A stretch of DNA of 64,000 bases, taken from assembly GCF_008932435.1 (NCBI RefSeq), contig NZ_WBWE01000003.1, positions 303,055-367,054 on the forward strand. The letters run 5' to 3'. Both the position numbers and the translations under genes were made by a program. Position 1 is the first letter of the stretch, and each line of letters begins with the position of its first letter. The DNA comes from Brucella pseudintermedia (GTDB taxonomy: Bacteria; Pseudomonadota; Alphaproteobacteria; Rhizobiales; Rhizobiaceae). Below are positions 24,931 to 34,565 of this stretch, piece after piece. The notes below the pieces were generated by a model. That model was given only the letters and a program-made list of their open reading frames with translations. It searched no databases and was not told where the DNA came from.

Positions 24931-26178
24931 TTAGAATTTGACCTTGGCGGTGAGCGAAAGCGCACCAACGAAATCATTTCCGAATTCGCCCTTGGAGCCT
25001 GTGACACTGCGGGTACCAGCGATGACGGTATCGTCCAATTCACCGGAGGAAAGCCAGCCAGCTGCGCCAGCCAGACGGACCTCAAACTGATCGTTCGGCT
25101 TGTAGTTGGTGCCGAGACCAAAGAGCCAGATGTCGGTCTGAGAAGTCAGGCCCGTGCTGGTGCCACGGTCCCAGGTGACAGTCGCTGCAGCGGACCATTG
25201 GTCGTTGAACTTGTGGCCGACGCCACCGCTCACCGTCCAGCCGTCCTGATAGTAAAGGTTCAGGCTGGTGATTTTCGTTCCTTGGCGAACAACCCTGCTA
25301 TCTGCGGAGCTGAAGTCCACAGAGGTGATGCTCGACCAGTCGGTCCATTTGACCGATCCGAATGCAAGCCAGTCCGGAGCGATACCGGTCTGGAACTTGA
25401 ATTCCACCGACTGAGGTGTGGAAACATCGCTTTCGACGTTGATCGGTATGCCGCGACCCGTCAGCGGGTTGAGCGCCAGATTGTCGATGGTGCCTTCAAG
25501 GTTGTACTTAACCTCCGACTGATAAACCAGCGTTGCGCGCATCGCATATTCAGGGATTTCGTAGGCGGCACCGAGACGCCAGCCTACCGACTGGTCTTCA
25601 ACATCCAGCGATGCTACGCGGAACGAACCACCAAACGCCGAACCCGGAGGTATCATTCGCGTCTGTTCGCCTTTGAGCTCCTGATAGCTTACACCGCCCA
25701 GAATACGAAAATAGCTCTTCTCTCCGGCTGCAAAACGATAAGAGCAGTTTACGCCATAATCGTTAGAGGAAATTTTCTGTTCAATCGCTGTGAACATTCG
25801 CACGGTGCCGACGCCAACATCCGTCTCGATGCCCCAAGGCTGGCGATATTGAGCCGCACAAGCGAGATCATTGGTCAGGTCGAACTTGGCCGAAACTTTT
25901 GGAACCCAATAGCTCTTCGCTTCGTCGACTTCCGTCTCGTAGGGACGGCGGGTAATCGGATTGATACCGCCTGTCGAAGCGCCGACCAACGAGCCGCCAA
26001 TATTCTTCAGCTTGCGCTGCGGGGCGACAAAAGTGCCCGTCGCGTCGACAGCGTTACCCTGTTCAAAGAGAATATCGAAATCCTGCGAGCTTCGCTCGAA
26101 ACCGCCCGCATTGGCAGCAACCGCGCTCCCGAGGAGAGCCGCGACCATTCCCGCTATTTTAACGCGCTGTACACTCAT
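24931..26178 (-). CDS. OmpP1/FadL family outer membrane transporter
   Basis: A 415-residue beta-barrel protein. The ATG at 26178 with GGGAGG six to seven bases upstream starts a signal peptide (MSVQRVKIAGMVAALLGSAVAANA) followed by GGFERSSQDFDILFEQGNAV, similar to the N-terminal hatch of long-chain fatty acid channels. The C-terminus ends SLTAKVKF, a terminal aromatic recognised by the BAM machinery. FadL members let hydrophobic molecules such as long-chain fatty acids cross the outer membrane. It is monocistronic. Confidence 0.9.
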   Translation of the reverse strand: MSVQRVKIAGMVAALLGSAVAANAGGFERSSQDFDILFEQGNAVDATGTFVAPQRKLKNIGGSLVGASTGGINPITRRPYETEVDEAKSYWVPKVSAKFDLTNDLACAAQYRQPWGIETDVGVGTVRMFTAIEQKISSNDYGVNCSYRFAAGEKSYFRILGGVSYQELKGEQTRMIPPGSAFGGSFRVASLDVEDQSVGWRLGAAYEIPEYAMRATLVYQSEVKYNLEGTIDNLALNPLTGRGIPINVESDVSTPQSVEFKFQTGIAPDWLAFGSVKWTDWSSITSVDFSSADSRVVRQGTKITSLNLYYQDGWTVSGGVGHKFNDQWSAAATVTWDRGTSTGLTSQTDIWLFGLGTNYKPNDQFEVRLAGAAGWLSSGELDDTVIAGTRSVTGSKGEFGNDFVGALSLTAKVKF

Positions 26179-26573
26179 AAATGTCCTCCCACACAGCAAC
26201 GATATTAACGTTGACGGAAACGTAAATCAGGTAGGTTTCAGGCCGCAATATCCATTAATCTGTATTAGCAGCATCCAATTTTCGCAGCATCTGTCGAAAA
26301 TGACTAAAACCTCAATAAGAACGCCGTTTGTTAGCGATATTCAGTGAAGCGGGTGCCAAAATATGTCCAAATTGGCCAATTTTGAGCCTCTTTTTCGCCC
26401 TTGTTGCGAAAGCGCAACATTACTCAAAAACAATCGAAACGGCGGTTCGATCAACGGTTCCAACGATTGAATTGCGCCCAAATCCGTCTTTGGCGCAAAG
26501 AAAGACCCGGCAGTGAAAGACACTGCCGGGTGCTTGATTCGAAAATAGCGGATCGCTTTTCAGGTCAGATTAA
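26179..26573. promoter_or_regulatory. upstream region of FadL-type gene and valS 3' region
   Basis: No gene is seen. The region holds the promoter of the FadL-type gene and, at 26403-26418, a small hairpin GTTGCG-AAAG-CGCAAC. A promoter cannot be assigned with confidence. Confidence 0.4.
26494..26531 (-). terminator. terminator of valS
   Basis: On the minus strand ACCCGGCAGTG-TCTTT-CACTGCCGGGT forms a perfect 11-bp stem, followed by CTTTCTTT, about 40 bases after the valS stop codon. Confidence 0.88.
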
Positions 26574-29306
26574 TCAGCTCGCGTCACGAATACGTGACTC
26601 CGCAGTCGCCACGCGCTGCGCGGCTTCCTTCAGCTCGGCCAGCCGCTCGCGTTCTGCCTCAACGACTTCCTCACGCGCATTCGCAACGAATTTCTCATTG
26701 GCGAGCTTTTTCTCAATGCGATCCATTTCGGCAGCGATCTTGCCAGCTTCCTTGGCGAGGCGTGCCGCTTCCGCCTTCAGGTCGATCAGATTGCCAAGCG
26801 GGATGCAGATTGTCGCCTCACCCAGCAGCATCTGCGCCGAACCTTTCGGTGCCTGTGTCTCGAATGAAACACTCTCCACGCGCGCAAGACGCTTGATCGC
26901 CGCGTCGTGACGGGAAAAACGGTCAATGCTCGCCGCATTGGCATCCAGCACGACAACCGGAGCAATCGCGCCAGCCGGAACGTTCATTTCAGCGCGAACC
27001 GAACGTATCCCGGTGACGAGATCAACCAGCCAGTTGATGTCAGCGGCGGCTTCTTCATCCTGGAACGACAATTCTGGCCAGGCGGCGAGCGCCAGCACCG
27101 TATCGCGCTTCTGCCCTTCGCCTGCGGTCAACGTCCAGAGTTCTTCCGTCATAAACGGCATAAACGGGTGCAAAAGCTTGTAAATCTGGTCGAGGCAATA
27201 GGCCGCCGTGGCTTGCGCCTCGGCCTTGGCCGTTTCATCGTCGCCCATGAAGATCGGCTTGAGCAGCTCCAGGTACCAGTCGCAGAACTGGTTCCAGACA
27301 AAGCGATAGGCAGCACCGGCGGCTTCATTGAAGCGGTAATTTGCAATGCCTTCGGTAACGGCCTGCGTCGCCTTGGTCAGTTCGGTCAGAATCCAGCGAT
27401 TGACCGCGAGCCCGGCGTTTTCAGGCTTGAAACCGGCGTCGAGCTTCACACCATTCATCTGCGCAAAGCGGGTCGCATTCCAGAGCTTGGTGCCGAAATT
27501 GCGATAACCTGCGATACGCGCCGGATCAAGCTTTACGTCACGGCCTTGCGCGGCCATGATCGCAAGGGTGAACCGGAGCGCGTCGGCGCCGTATTCATCC
27601 ATCAGCTCAAGCGGATCGATGACATTGCCCTTCGACTTCGACATCTTCGCGCCGTGCTTGTCGCGAACCAGAGCATGGAGATAGACCGTATGAAACGGGA
27701 TTTCCTCCATGAAATGCAGGCCCATCATCATCATGCGGGCGACCCAGAAAAACAGGATATCGAACCCTGTAACCAGAACGCTGGTAGGATAATAGGTTGC
27801 AAGCTCTGGCGTCTTGTCCGGCCAGCCGAGCGTGGAGAACGGCCATAGCGCAGACGAGAACCACGTGTCGAGAACGTCGGTATCACGCTCCAGCGCAACG
27901 TCTTCGCCATAATGGGCGCGTGCAGAGACCTTCGCCTCTTCTTCGCTCTTTTCAACAAAGCATTTGCCGTCCGGGCCATACCAGGCCGGAATCTGGTGTC
28001 CCCACCAGAGCTGGCGCGAGACGCACCATGGCTGGATGTTTTCCATCCAGTCGAAATAGGTCTTTTCCCAGTTTTTCGGAACAATCTGCGTGGTGCCGTT
28101 GCGAACAGCCGCCATTGCCGGCTTGGCAAGTTCTGCCGCATTCACATACCACTGGTCGGTCAGGTAAGGTTCGATCGGCACGCCGCCGCGATCGCCATGA
28201 GGAACAGCGTGTGTGTGGTCCTCGATCTTTTCCAGATAGCCGCGCTCGTCCATCAGTTCGACAATGCGCTTGCGAACCGCAAAGCGATCCTGACCATCCA
28301 GCTCGTTGATGAGCGCCTTCAGTTCAGGCGTCAGCTCAAGACCTTCGAGGAAGTCATTGTTACACTTGAGCGTAACCGCCGCCTCGGGCGTCAGGATGTT
28401 GATGGCGCGCAGATCGTTGCGCTTGCCGACCTCGAAATCGTTGAAGTCATGCGCCGGCGTGATCTTGACGGCGCCGGAGCCAGCTTCCGGATCGGCGTAA
28501 TCGTCGGCAACAATCGGAATGTGGCGGCCGACGAGCGGGAGCACGACGTCATTACCGACCAGTGCGTGGTAGCGCTCGTCCTTCGGATTGACCGCCACGC
28601 CGGTATCGCCCAGCATGGTTTCCGGCCGCGTCGTCGCTACGACGATATAAGTGTGCGGATTTTCCGGGTCGAAGGGGACGTTCTCAAGCGGATAGCGGAA
28701 ATGCCACAGATGGCCTTTCGTTTCACGCGACTCGACCTCGATGTCGGAAATTGCTGTCAGCAGCTTCGGGTCCCAGTTGACCAGACGCTTGTCGCGATAG
28801 ATGAGGCCCTGCTTATAGAGCGAAACAAACACTTCCAGAACCGCGCGCGAAAGGCCTTCGTCCATCGTGAAGCGCTCACGCGACCAGTCGCACGAGGCGC
28901 CGAGGCGGCGAAGCTGATTGGAAATCATGCCGCCAGATTCAGCTTTCCATTGCCAGATGCGTTCGATGAACTTCTCGCGGCCCATGGCGTGGCGGTTAGG
29001 CTCCTGCCGTTCGGCCAGCTGACGCTCGACAACCATCTGTGTTGCAATGCCCGCATGGTCCATGCCGGGCTGCCACAGCACATTCTTGCCGCGCATGCGC
29101 TCGAAGCGAACCATGATGTCCTGGATGGTGTTGTTGAGCGCATGGCCCATATGCAGCGATCCGGTAACGTTCGGTGGCGGAATGACCACGGCAAACGGAT
29201 CAGCTCCCGGCTTCGCGCCTGCACCCGCCTTGAATGCACCCGCTTCTTCCCAGCGTTCAGCAATTTTCGGCTCTATGGCCGCGGCGTCATAGGTCTTCTC
29301 AAGCAT
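26574..29306 (-). CDS. valS: valyl-tRNA synthetase
   Basis: A 910-residue class I aminoacyl-tRNA synthetase that charges tRNA-Val. The N-terminal Rossmann half has PPNVTGSLHMGHAL (HIGH motif), then the editing domain in the middle, and GAKMSKSKGNVIDP (KMSKS) in the catalytic half. The helical anticodon-binding domain is followed by a C-terminal coiled coil (roughly residues 845-905, RLAKEAGKIAAEMDRIEKKL) that contacts the tRNA. The N-terminus begins LEKTYDAAAIEPKIAERW as usual. The gene follows popZ on the same strand with about 160 bases between. Confidence 0.97.
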   Translation of the reverse strand: MLEKTYDAAAIEPKIAERWEEAGAFKAGAGAKPGADPFAVVIPPPNVTGSLHMGHALNNTIQDIMVRFERMRGKNVLWQPGMDHAGIATQMVVERQLAERQEPNRHAMGREKFIERIWQWKAESGGMISNQLRRLGASCDWSRERFTMDEGLSRAVLEVFVSLYKQGLIYRDKRLVNWDPKLLTAISDIEVESRETKGHLWHFRYPLENVPFDPENPHTYIVVATTRPETMLGDTGVAVNPKDERYHALVGNDVVLPLVGRHIPIVADDYADPEAGSGAVKITPAHDFNDFEVGKRNDLRAINILTPEAAVTLKCNNDFLEGLELTPELKALINELDGQDRFAVRKRIVELMDERGYLEKIEDHTHAVPHGDRGGVPIEPYLTDQWYVNAAELAKPAMAAVRNGTTQIVPKNWEKTYFDWMENIQPWCVSRQLWWGHQIPAWYGPDGKCFVEKSEEEAKVSARAHYGEDVALERDTDVLDTWFSSALWPFSTLGWPDKTPELATYYPTSVLVTGFDILFFWVARMMMMGLHFMEEIPFHTVYLHALVRDKHGAKMSKSKGNVIDPLELMDEYGADALRFTLAIMAAQGRDVKLDPARIAGYRNFGTKLWNATRFAQMNGVKLDAGFKPENAGLAVNRWILTELTKATQAVTEGIANYRFNEAAGAAYRFVWNQFCDWYLELLKPIFMGDDETAKAEAQATAAYCLDQIYKLLHPFMPFMTEELWTLTAGEGQKRDTVLALAAWPELSFQDEEAAADINWLVDLVTGIRSVRAEMNVPAGAIAPVVVLDANAASIDRFSRHDAAIKRLARVESVSFETQAPKGSAQMLLGEATICIPLGNLIDLKAEAARLAKEAGKIAAEMDRIEKKLANEKFVANAREEVVEAERERLAELKEAAQRVATAESRIRDAS

Positions 29307-29415
29307 GGAATTATCCGGTCTTTATGCGCGATGAATGAATTGAAGGCTCAATAGCAACTAACAGCTGACAAATCACTTTAAAAGTGACAGCACCACTGTC
29401 GGCCATTCTAAAAGT

Positions 29416-29445
29416 GAAAACCCGCCTGCTGGACAGACGGGCAAG
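29416..29445 (-). terminator. terminator after popZ
   Basis: On the minus strand CCCGTCTG-TCCAG-CAGGCGGG (with one G-U pair) is followed by TTTTC, about 25 bases after the popZ stop codon, so popZ and valS may be separate units. Confidence 0.7.
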
Positions 29446-29468
29446 ATTTCAATCAGGTCTGATACCGC

Positions 29469-30212
29469 TTATCGCTCGCCGCGCACCACGCGCTCGATCT
29501 CTTCCCGAACAAGCCGCTCAACAAGCGTTGGCAAATTGTTGTCGAGCCAGTCCTGCAGCATCGGCCGCAATAGTTCGGCAGCGATATTGTCAAACGAGCG
29601 GCGCGGTTCAGCCCGGACTGCATGGTTCAAATCCTGAAATGCAGCAGCAACCTGGCGTTCAGCCATCTGCGACAGCATATGGGGAGCAGGTTGCGGCTTT
29701 GCAACGGCATCTGCCACCGGGGCAGTTGCCATCGGCTGAACGGCAACTTCCTCTTCGGCCTCCGCACCGGGTTCGGGTTCCAGCAAGGTATCGACTGCCT
29801 TGGCAATCTCCGCTTCGACCGAAAGATCCATTTCTTCCAGGGAAATATCCGTTCCGGCAAGCTGCTGCGAAGAGGCCAAAGGCTCGCGCAACGAATGATC
29901 GTCGTTCCCGGCGTTGAGAACAATCTCATCCTCATCGTCGGTTTCGATTTCCGGTTCGGGCGTTGCCTGCACCGGCTCGCTGATCGGGCCGCGCAATGCC
30001 GGTTCGTCCTGGAACACATTACGCATCATTGCGGGCTTCTCCGGCTGCTCGGTGACGGGACGACGAAATTCGGCAACCTCTCCACGAACCAGAGCGCTTG
30101 CCGACACCGGCGCGGGCTGGCGGGTGACATCGCTGTCTTCAATGATCCTGCGGATGGAAGCAAGAATCTCTTCCATAGACGGTTCACGTGCTGCGCTAGA
30201 TGTCTGTGCCAT
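29469..30212 (-). CDS. popZ: polar organizing protein PopZ (DUF2497)
   Basis: A 247-residue acidic protein of the DUF2497 family. The N-terminal helix region SMEEILASIRRIIEDSD binds partner proteins, the middle (about 60-175) is rich in Pro, Glu and Asp and disordered, and the C-terminal helices ELLRPMLQDWLDNNLPTLVE plus RLVREEIERVVRG drive self-assembly. In Caulobacter PopZ forms a polar matrix anchoring ParB and the chromosome origin; in Agrobacterium and Brucella it marks the growing pole. It lies between bepC and valS, an arrangement I recall from other Rhizobiales. Confidence 0.92.
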   Translation of the reverse strand: MAQTSSAAREPSMEEILASIRRIIEDSDVTRQPAPVSASALVRGEVAEFRRPVTEQPEKPAMMRNVFQDEPALRGPISEPVQATPEPEIETDDEDEIVLNAGNDDHSLREPLASSQQLAGTDISLEEMDLSVEAEIAKAVDTLLEPEPGAEAEEEVAVQPMATAPVADAVAKPQPAPHMLSQMAERQVAAAFQDLNHAVRAEPRRSFDNIAAELLRPMLQDWLDNNLPTLVERLVREEIERVVRGER

Positions 30213-30386
30213 GGCTAATCCGCTTTCCTGTATTGCGACATTGTCTGCAAAAGACAGAGAATCAATGGATTAAGGGTAGCGGACGAACCCTCGTTTGAGA
30301 ATCCCCGGCCAGAACGCCTGCACTCAAACTCACAGCTTTATGGATTTGTTAAGAATTGACGGTGTCGCCCCTCGAATCGGCGGCAA

Positions 30387-30412
30387 AATAAAAGGCACCC
30401 GGAGGTGCCTTT
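30387..30412 (-). terminator. terminator of bepC
   Basis: On the minus strand GGCACC-TCCG-GGTGCC followed by TTTTATTTT forms a strong intrinsic terminator about 25 bases after the bepC stop codon. Confidence 0.88.
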
Positions 30413-30434
30413 CCATTCTCATTCAGAGCTACGG

Positions 30435-31802
30435 TCAGCGACCGTCTGGCGTACGCAAGCCGAACCACTTGTCCTTGACGGCATTGTAGTGTTCTTCCGG
30501 CTTGTATTCGGCAACCTGTAGCCCCATCTGGCTGGCGGTCATGCGGCCAGTCGCATTCAGGAGAGCGTAGCTTGCAACAACCACGTCGCGCTCGGACTGG
30601 ACGAGAGCGATCTGCGCCGTGATGAGGTCGTTCTGCGCATTCAAGACATCGAGCGTGGTTCGCTGTCCAACCTTGCGTTCCTCGATGACGCCATCGAGAG
30701 CGAGCTGCGCGGCGGCAATGCCGTCACGATTTGCCTTGACCGACGCGCGGGCCGCTTCGAGCTGCGACCATGCCGAACTGATCGCCTGACGGACCTGATC
30801 GCGAACCACATCGACTTCGATGCGCGCCTGACCGAGCTGTTCCTTGGATTGGCGGACCTGCGCCGAAGTACGGCCACCGGTGTAGATGGGAATGCTCACA
30901 CCAACACCGATAGAAGCCGAGTTGCCGTCGGTCTGCGAACCGCCCTCACCGGCATAAGTATCAAGGCGGCTGGCGCTTGCCGTAAGTCCGACAGAAGGAA
31001 GCAGAGCGCCCTCCTTGGCCTTTACGTTGTATCCGGCGGCGTTGACGGCATATTGCGTCGCGAGAATGCCCGGATGACCGGCAATCGCAATGGAGAATGC
31101 CTGATCTGGCGATGCCGGCAGGTTCTTGGCTGCCGCAGCCGTTGCAAGCTTGTCCGGCTGGACGCCTATCACCTGCACATAGGTAGCTTCGGCCGACTTG
31201 ACATCCGCACGCGCAGAATTGAGCGCTGCAACCGCAGTCGAACGGCTGGCGTCTGCCTGCGCAACGTCGGTACGCGTACCTTCGCCCACATCGAGGCGAG
31301 CGCGGGCGGCACGAACCTGTTCGTTGAGGGCTGCAAGGTTGCGTTCACGAAGGACTGCGATCTGGCGAGCCTGATAGACATCCATGTAAGCGGTTACCGC
31401 CTCGTAGAGTCTGTTCTGCTCTTCATTGCGGAGATTTTCGCGCTGGGCAAAGACTTGCGTCTCGGCAGCGGCGACATTGTTCTTGGTTTGAAATCCATCG
31501 AACAGCATCTGGTTCAGCTCGATGCCGAATGTGCCTGTCGTACGATATCCCTGGCTTGATGGGGTCTTGCCACGCCCTACGTTATAAGAACCCGTAATCT
31601 GCGGGCGATAACCAGACTTGGCAATCGCTACGTTTTCATCCGAAACGCGGACGCCAGCGCGGGAGTAATTCAGGTTAGCATTGTTCTTGTAGGCTTTGAC
31701 GAGAGCGCCAGTCAGCGTCTCCGAGAACGCCGCCTGCCCCGTTAAAATGGTGCCAGACAACAATGCTGCGGCCGCTACCAGTCCTTTGCACGTTTTGAAC
31801 AC
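30435..31802 (-). CDS. bepC: TolC family outer membrane efflux channel
   Basis: A 455-residue outer membrane factor. The signal peptide (to about residue 28, ending AAFS) is followed by SETLTGALVKAYKNNANLNY, the usual TolC start, and two repeats of coiled-coil and beta segments: RENLRNEEQNRLYEAVTAYMD and later RDQVRQAISSAWSQLEAARA. It is the exit duct for tripartite drug efflux and type I secretion, and BepC in Brucella suis takes part in resistance to bile and dyes. No inner membrane pump gene lies next to it, so it serves pumps encoded elsewhere. pcm is upstream on the same strand. Confidence 0.93.
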   Translation of the reverse strand: MFKTCKGLVAAAALLSGTILTGQAAFSETLTGALVKAYKNNANLNYSRAGVRVSDENVAIAKSGYRPQITGSYNVGRGKTPSSQGYRTTGTFGIELNQMLFDGFQTKNNVAAAETQVFAQRENLRNEEQNRLYEAVTAYMDVYQARQIAVLRERNLAALNEQVRAARARLDVGEGTRTDVAQADASRSTAVAALNSARADVKSAEATYVQVIGVQPDKLATAAAAKNLPASPDQAFSIAIAGHPGILATQYAVNAAGYNVKAKEGALLPSVGLTASASRLDTYAGEGGSQTDGNSASIGVGVSIPIYTGGRTSAQVRQSKEQLGQARIEVDVVRDQVRQAISSAWSQLEAARASVKANRDGIAAAQLALDGVIEERKVGQRTTLDVLNAQNDLITAQIALVQSERDVVVASYALLNATGRMTASQMGLQVAEYKPEEHYNAVKDKWFGLRTPDGR

Positions 31803-31958
31803 CCGGGTACCTCATTATAAGAACAAACGAATCCAACTATCGAACCGATTGGTTCGGGCAAATCCTAATAACCTCTAAATTCGGTTATTTCCATTGCCCC
31901 CGCCAGAGCTTGCACAAACAAATTCCACAGCGTTGCAGAATTGTATCATCTGCTAAAA

Positions 31959-32627
31959 TTAAAACTCGAACTGCGGAATCCGTTCGAAGCCGGGTAGCGG
32001 ACGAACCGCAGTGTTGAACACACCGCGTCCCGATGCAACACCATTTTCCTTAACGTAAATCCGCGCAACTCCGGCATTCCCGCGCCCTTCCACGGCTACG
32101 AGACGTCCGCCGTCCTTCAACTGCGCAAGAAGGGCGTCGGGAATGAAATCGACGGCGCCCTCAATGACAATCACGTCGTAAGGTGCTTCCGACGGATAGC
32201 CTGCCTGCAGTTCTCCTGAAACGATCACAACATTGTCATAGCCCAATTCTGCGAGACGGGCCGTGGCTGCAGCCGACAATAAGGAATCATTTTCCAGACC
32301 GATGACCGAGCCTGCCAGCTTGGAAAGGATGGCAGCAGAATATCCAGTGCCGCAACCGACATCGAGGACGACGTCCGTATTCTTGATGCGTGCCAGTTGC
32401 ACCAGTTTGGCAAATGGCGAGGGCTCCATGATGTAGCGAGGCTGCGTGCCTTCGCTTTCGAGGAGCTGATCTTCGTCGATATAGGCAAGCACCTGCCGGG
32501 CGGCGGGAACGAAAGCCTCACGCGGGACGGTCAGGAAAGCATCGATAACCGCCAGATCGGTTACATCGGTCGTGCGAATCTGATTGTCGACCATCTTTGT
32601 GCGAAGATCCTGGAAATCGGCTGCCAT
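31959..32627 (-). CDS. pcm: protein-L-isoaspartate O-methyltransferase
   Basis: A 222-residue SAM-dependent methyltransferase that repairs isoaspartyl damage in proteins. The N-terminus VDNQIRTTDVTDLAVIDAFL and PREAFVPAA match the family, with the SAM motif VLDVGCGTGYSAAIL and the acidic motif later in VIGLEND. It lies upstream of bepC with about 155 bases between, and could be stress induced. It is close to, but separate from, a short convergent spacer. Confidence 0.94.
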   Translation of the reverse strand: MAADFQDLRTKMVDNQIRTTDVTDLAVIDAFLTVPREAFVPAARQVLAYIDEDQLLESEGTQPRYIMEPSPFAKLVQLARIKNTDVVLDVGCGTGYSAAILSKLAGSVIGLENDSLLSAAATARLAELGYDNVVIVSGELQAGYPSEAPYDVIVIEGAVDFIPDALLAQLKDGGRLVAVEGRGNAGVARIYVKENGVASGRGVFNTAVRPLPGFERIPQFEF

Positions 32628-32942
32628 AGCCCTAAACCCTTCCTTGTCGCGGAATGCGATGTTTCATGCATTGGAGCGCCCGCGTCCTGCCGGAGCACCA
32701 TAAACGAGATTTGCCGTTGATGTGGCAAAAATCGCGGGTCCAGTCAATGAAACACAGCATTTGCCGCCTTTGTGCTCAACGTTTAGCCATATCGATACCC
32801 GTATCCGGATATGAAAATGCCGGAAAGCTCTCCGCCTCCCGGCAACTGTCTTTTCTGCCCAGTCCAGCCGAAACCGCATTATGCCTTCCGGGATGGGCTC
32901 TATCTTTTACGACGTCTTGAAACAAGCGCCCCTGAAATCACA

Positions 32943-33140
32943 TTATTGAGCGTTCGACGCCGGAAAGCCGGCTGCTGCCAGTGCAGAGAGAACGGCATCC
33001 CGTGAAGCGTTGCCGCCGAATTCGACTTCTTTCTTTTCGAGATCGATTTCAACGGGTGCCGCTGCATCGAGTTGGCGCAGCGCGGCGGTAACGCTATCGG
33101 CGCAACCGCCACATTTCATCTTGGGAATGGAAAACTTCAT
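32943..33140 (-). CDS. heavy-metal-associated (HMA) domain protein, CopZ-like
   Basis: A 65-residue ferredoxin-like metal chaperone. The motif MKCGGCADSV has the CxxC pair that binds Cu(I) or another soft metal, followed by the usual beta-alpha-beta-beta-alpha-beta pattern (VEIDLEKKEVEF and AVLSALAAAGFPA). The start at 33140, with AGGAG about 11 bases upstream, gives the whole domain. A longer frame upstream reads through an intergenic repeat. No P-type ATPase is next to it. Confidence 0.88.
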   Translation of the reverse strand: MKFSIPKMKCGGCADSVTAALRQLDAAAPVEIDLEKKEVEFGGNASRDAVLSALAAAGFPASNAQ

Positions 33141-33154
33141 CACAACAGTCACTC

Positions 33155-33290
33155 CTTCTGAGCATTTCCAGCAAAAACGTGAAACGGTTTTGCGTGGGAG
33201 AATGCGGCACAAACAAATGGTTAGAGCGGTTCCAGTGGTTTCCCTTTTATCCGGAACCACTCCAGGATGGCCATAAGATGGAGCTTCCCA
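33155..33290. repeat. intergenic palindromic repeat, copy 2
   Basis: It begins GCATTTCCAGCAAAAACGTG and, as in copy 1 (13594), has GCAAAA pairing with TTTTGC, then AATGCGGCACAAACAAATGG and TTAGAGC. A second hairpin follows, AGTGGTT/AACCACT (33233-33268). The core matches copy 1 closely, while the second hairpin differs in sequence. Confidence 0.75.
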
Positions 33291-33327
33291 TCGTGGTAAG
33301 GTCAAGCGCGTTTTCGCAATTTGTCGT

Positions 33328-33972
33328 TCAAGGCGCCTCGCAGGCCTCCGGCACGCTCTTTTCCAGTTCCAGCGGTGACTTGGTCAGAGAGCCCGTCATG
33401 ATCTGCATCGGCTTGAAGGGCGGCTCTTCCTGCATTGCGGGATTTGTCAGATGAATCGTATAACAGCCTGTAAAGACTTCTTTCTTGCCATCTGCGGTTT
33501 CCGCTTCGATGGCAAGCGGCTGACTCCAGTAGATCTGGCCCGCCCCCGGATCCGGGTCGGTCTTGCGCAATGCGACCTTCACACTTTTGGTGTTTTCATA
33601 GCCTTTTACGAAAGTCTTGAAGTCAGGCTCCCGTCCTTCCTCGGAATAATAACCATAAGCCCGCGCATATTCCTTGCGATTGATCGCATTGTAATAGGAT
33701 TCAATGAGTGCCTGAGGCGTGGAACGATCATCGCGATAATCCGGAACCGTCACGCCTCCAGCGGCATCCTGCGTCTGTTCGGAAGGCTTGGTTTCCTCAA
33801 CGGGTTCAGAAGCCTTGTCGTGCTTTTCCTGCACGTTTCTCGGCGTTTCTTCAGGTGCGGCCTTCTGCGGATTCTGCGCCAAGGCAATTCCGGCTGAAAA
33901 GCCAGCGACTCCTACGCCGAAAAGGCCGATTGCAGCAGCCAGCATGAGAGGTTTCATCCGGTCATTCGACAT
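33328..33972 (-). CDS. hypothetical secreted or membrane-anchored protein
   Basis: A 214-residue protein with an N-terminal hydrophobic segment (about residues 8-32, LMLAAAIGLFGVGVAGFSAGI), possibly a signal peptide, then a Glu/Lys/Pro-rich disordered stretch (to about 85). The C-terminal domain has LIESYYNAINRKEYARAYGY and later TGCYTIHLTNPAMQ, a pattern like NTF2-fold lumazine-type pockets, suggesting a small-molecule binding or scaffold domain in the periplasm. The final cysteine lies in VPEACEAP. I do not recognise the family with certainty and no function is claimed. Confidence 0.75.
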   Translation of the reverse strand: MSNDRMKPLMLAAAIGLFGVGVAGFSAGIALAQNPQKAAPEETPRNVQEKHDKASEPVEETKPSEQTQDAAGGVTVPDYRDDRSTPQALIESYYNAINRKEYARAYGYYSEEGREPDFKTFVKGYENTKSVKVALRKTDPDPGAGQIYWSQPLAIEAETADGKKEVFTGCYTIHLTNPAMQEEPPFKPMQIMTGSLTKSPLELEKSVPEACEAP

Positions 33973-34160
33973 TCGCTTCTCCTCTTCCTAGCATCTTTTT
34001 CAGGGCGCTCCGGAAGCGCTCCCGATTTGGTGTATTGCAGTAAAGATGTTACAACACTAACTATAGTGAAAACGTGGCAATCGCAGAGGAAACTCGACCT
34101 GTTGCGACAAGACTGGACGATTCTCCGTCCATATGCCAGCACGATACCGGAAGAGAGAAA

Positions 34161-34541
34161 ATGGGCCGTTTCGCAGTCATGACGCTAACCGATAAAGCAG
34201 CTGATCGCGTTCGCGAGATCGTCGCATCGCGCGATGGCGCTCTTGGCATCCGGGTAGGCGTGAAAAAAGGCGGCTGTGCCGGGATGGAATATACCATCGA
34301 TCTCGTGACCGAAGCCAAGACGGGCGACGATGTGATCGAGAAGGACGGCGCCAACGTTTTCATCGCGCCTGAAGCCGTTCTGTTCCTGCTTGGCACCCAG
34401 ATGGATTTCGAAGTGACAACGCTGCGCACGGGTTTTGTTTTCAACAATCCGAACCAGACGTCCGCTTGCGGTTGCGGTGAATCCGTTGAAATCAAAGCAG
34501 CCTCCCCCGAAAGCCTCCGCCAAATGCAAGGCGCAGCCTGA
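34161..34541 (+). CDS. sufA: A-type iron-sulfur carrier SufA
   Basis: A 126-residue HesB/IscA family protein. The conserved cysteines are in GVKKGGCAGMEYTI and SACGCGES, the three that hold a cluster. It receives clusters from the SufBCD scaffold and passes them to target proteins. The ATG at 34161 follows GGAAGAGAG; an upstream GTG at 34074 would add 29 residues without family similarity. It is on the plus strand, about 4.5 kb from the rest of the suf genes, which are on the minus strand. A TfoX-domain gene follows at 24 bases. Confidence 0.92.
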   Translation: MGRFAVMTLTDKAADRVREIVASRDGALGIRVGVKKGGCAGMEYTIDLVTEAKTGDDVIEKDGANVFIAPEAVLFLLGTQMDFEVTTLRTGFVFNNPNQTSACGCGESVEIKAASPESLRQMQGAA

Positions 34542-34565
34542 TTCAAGCACGAGGTCCGTCAGATC

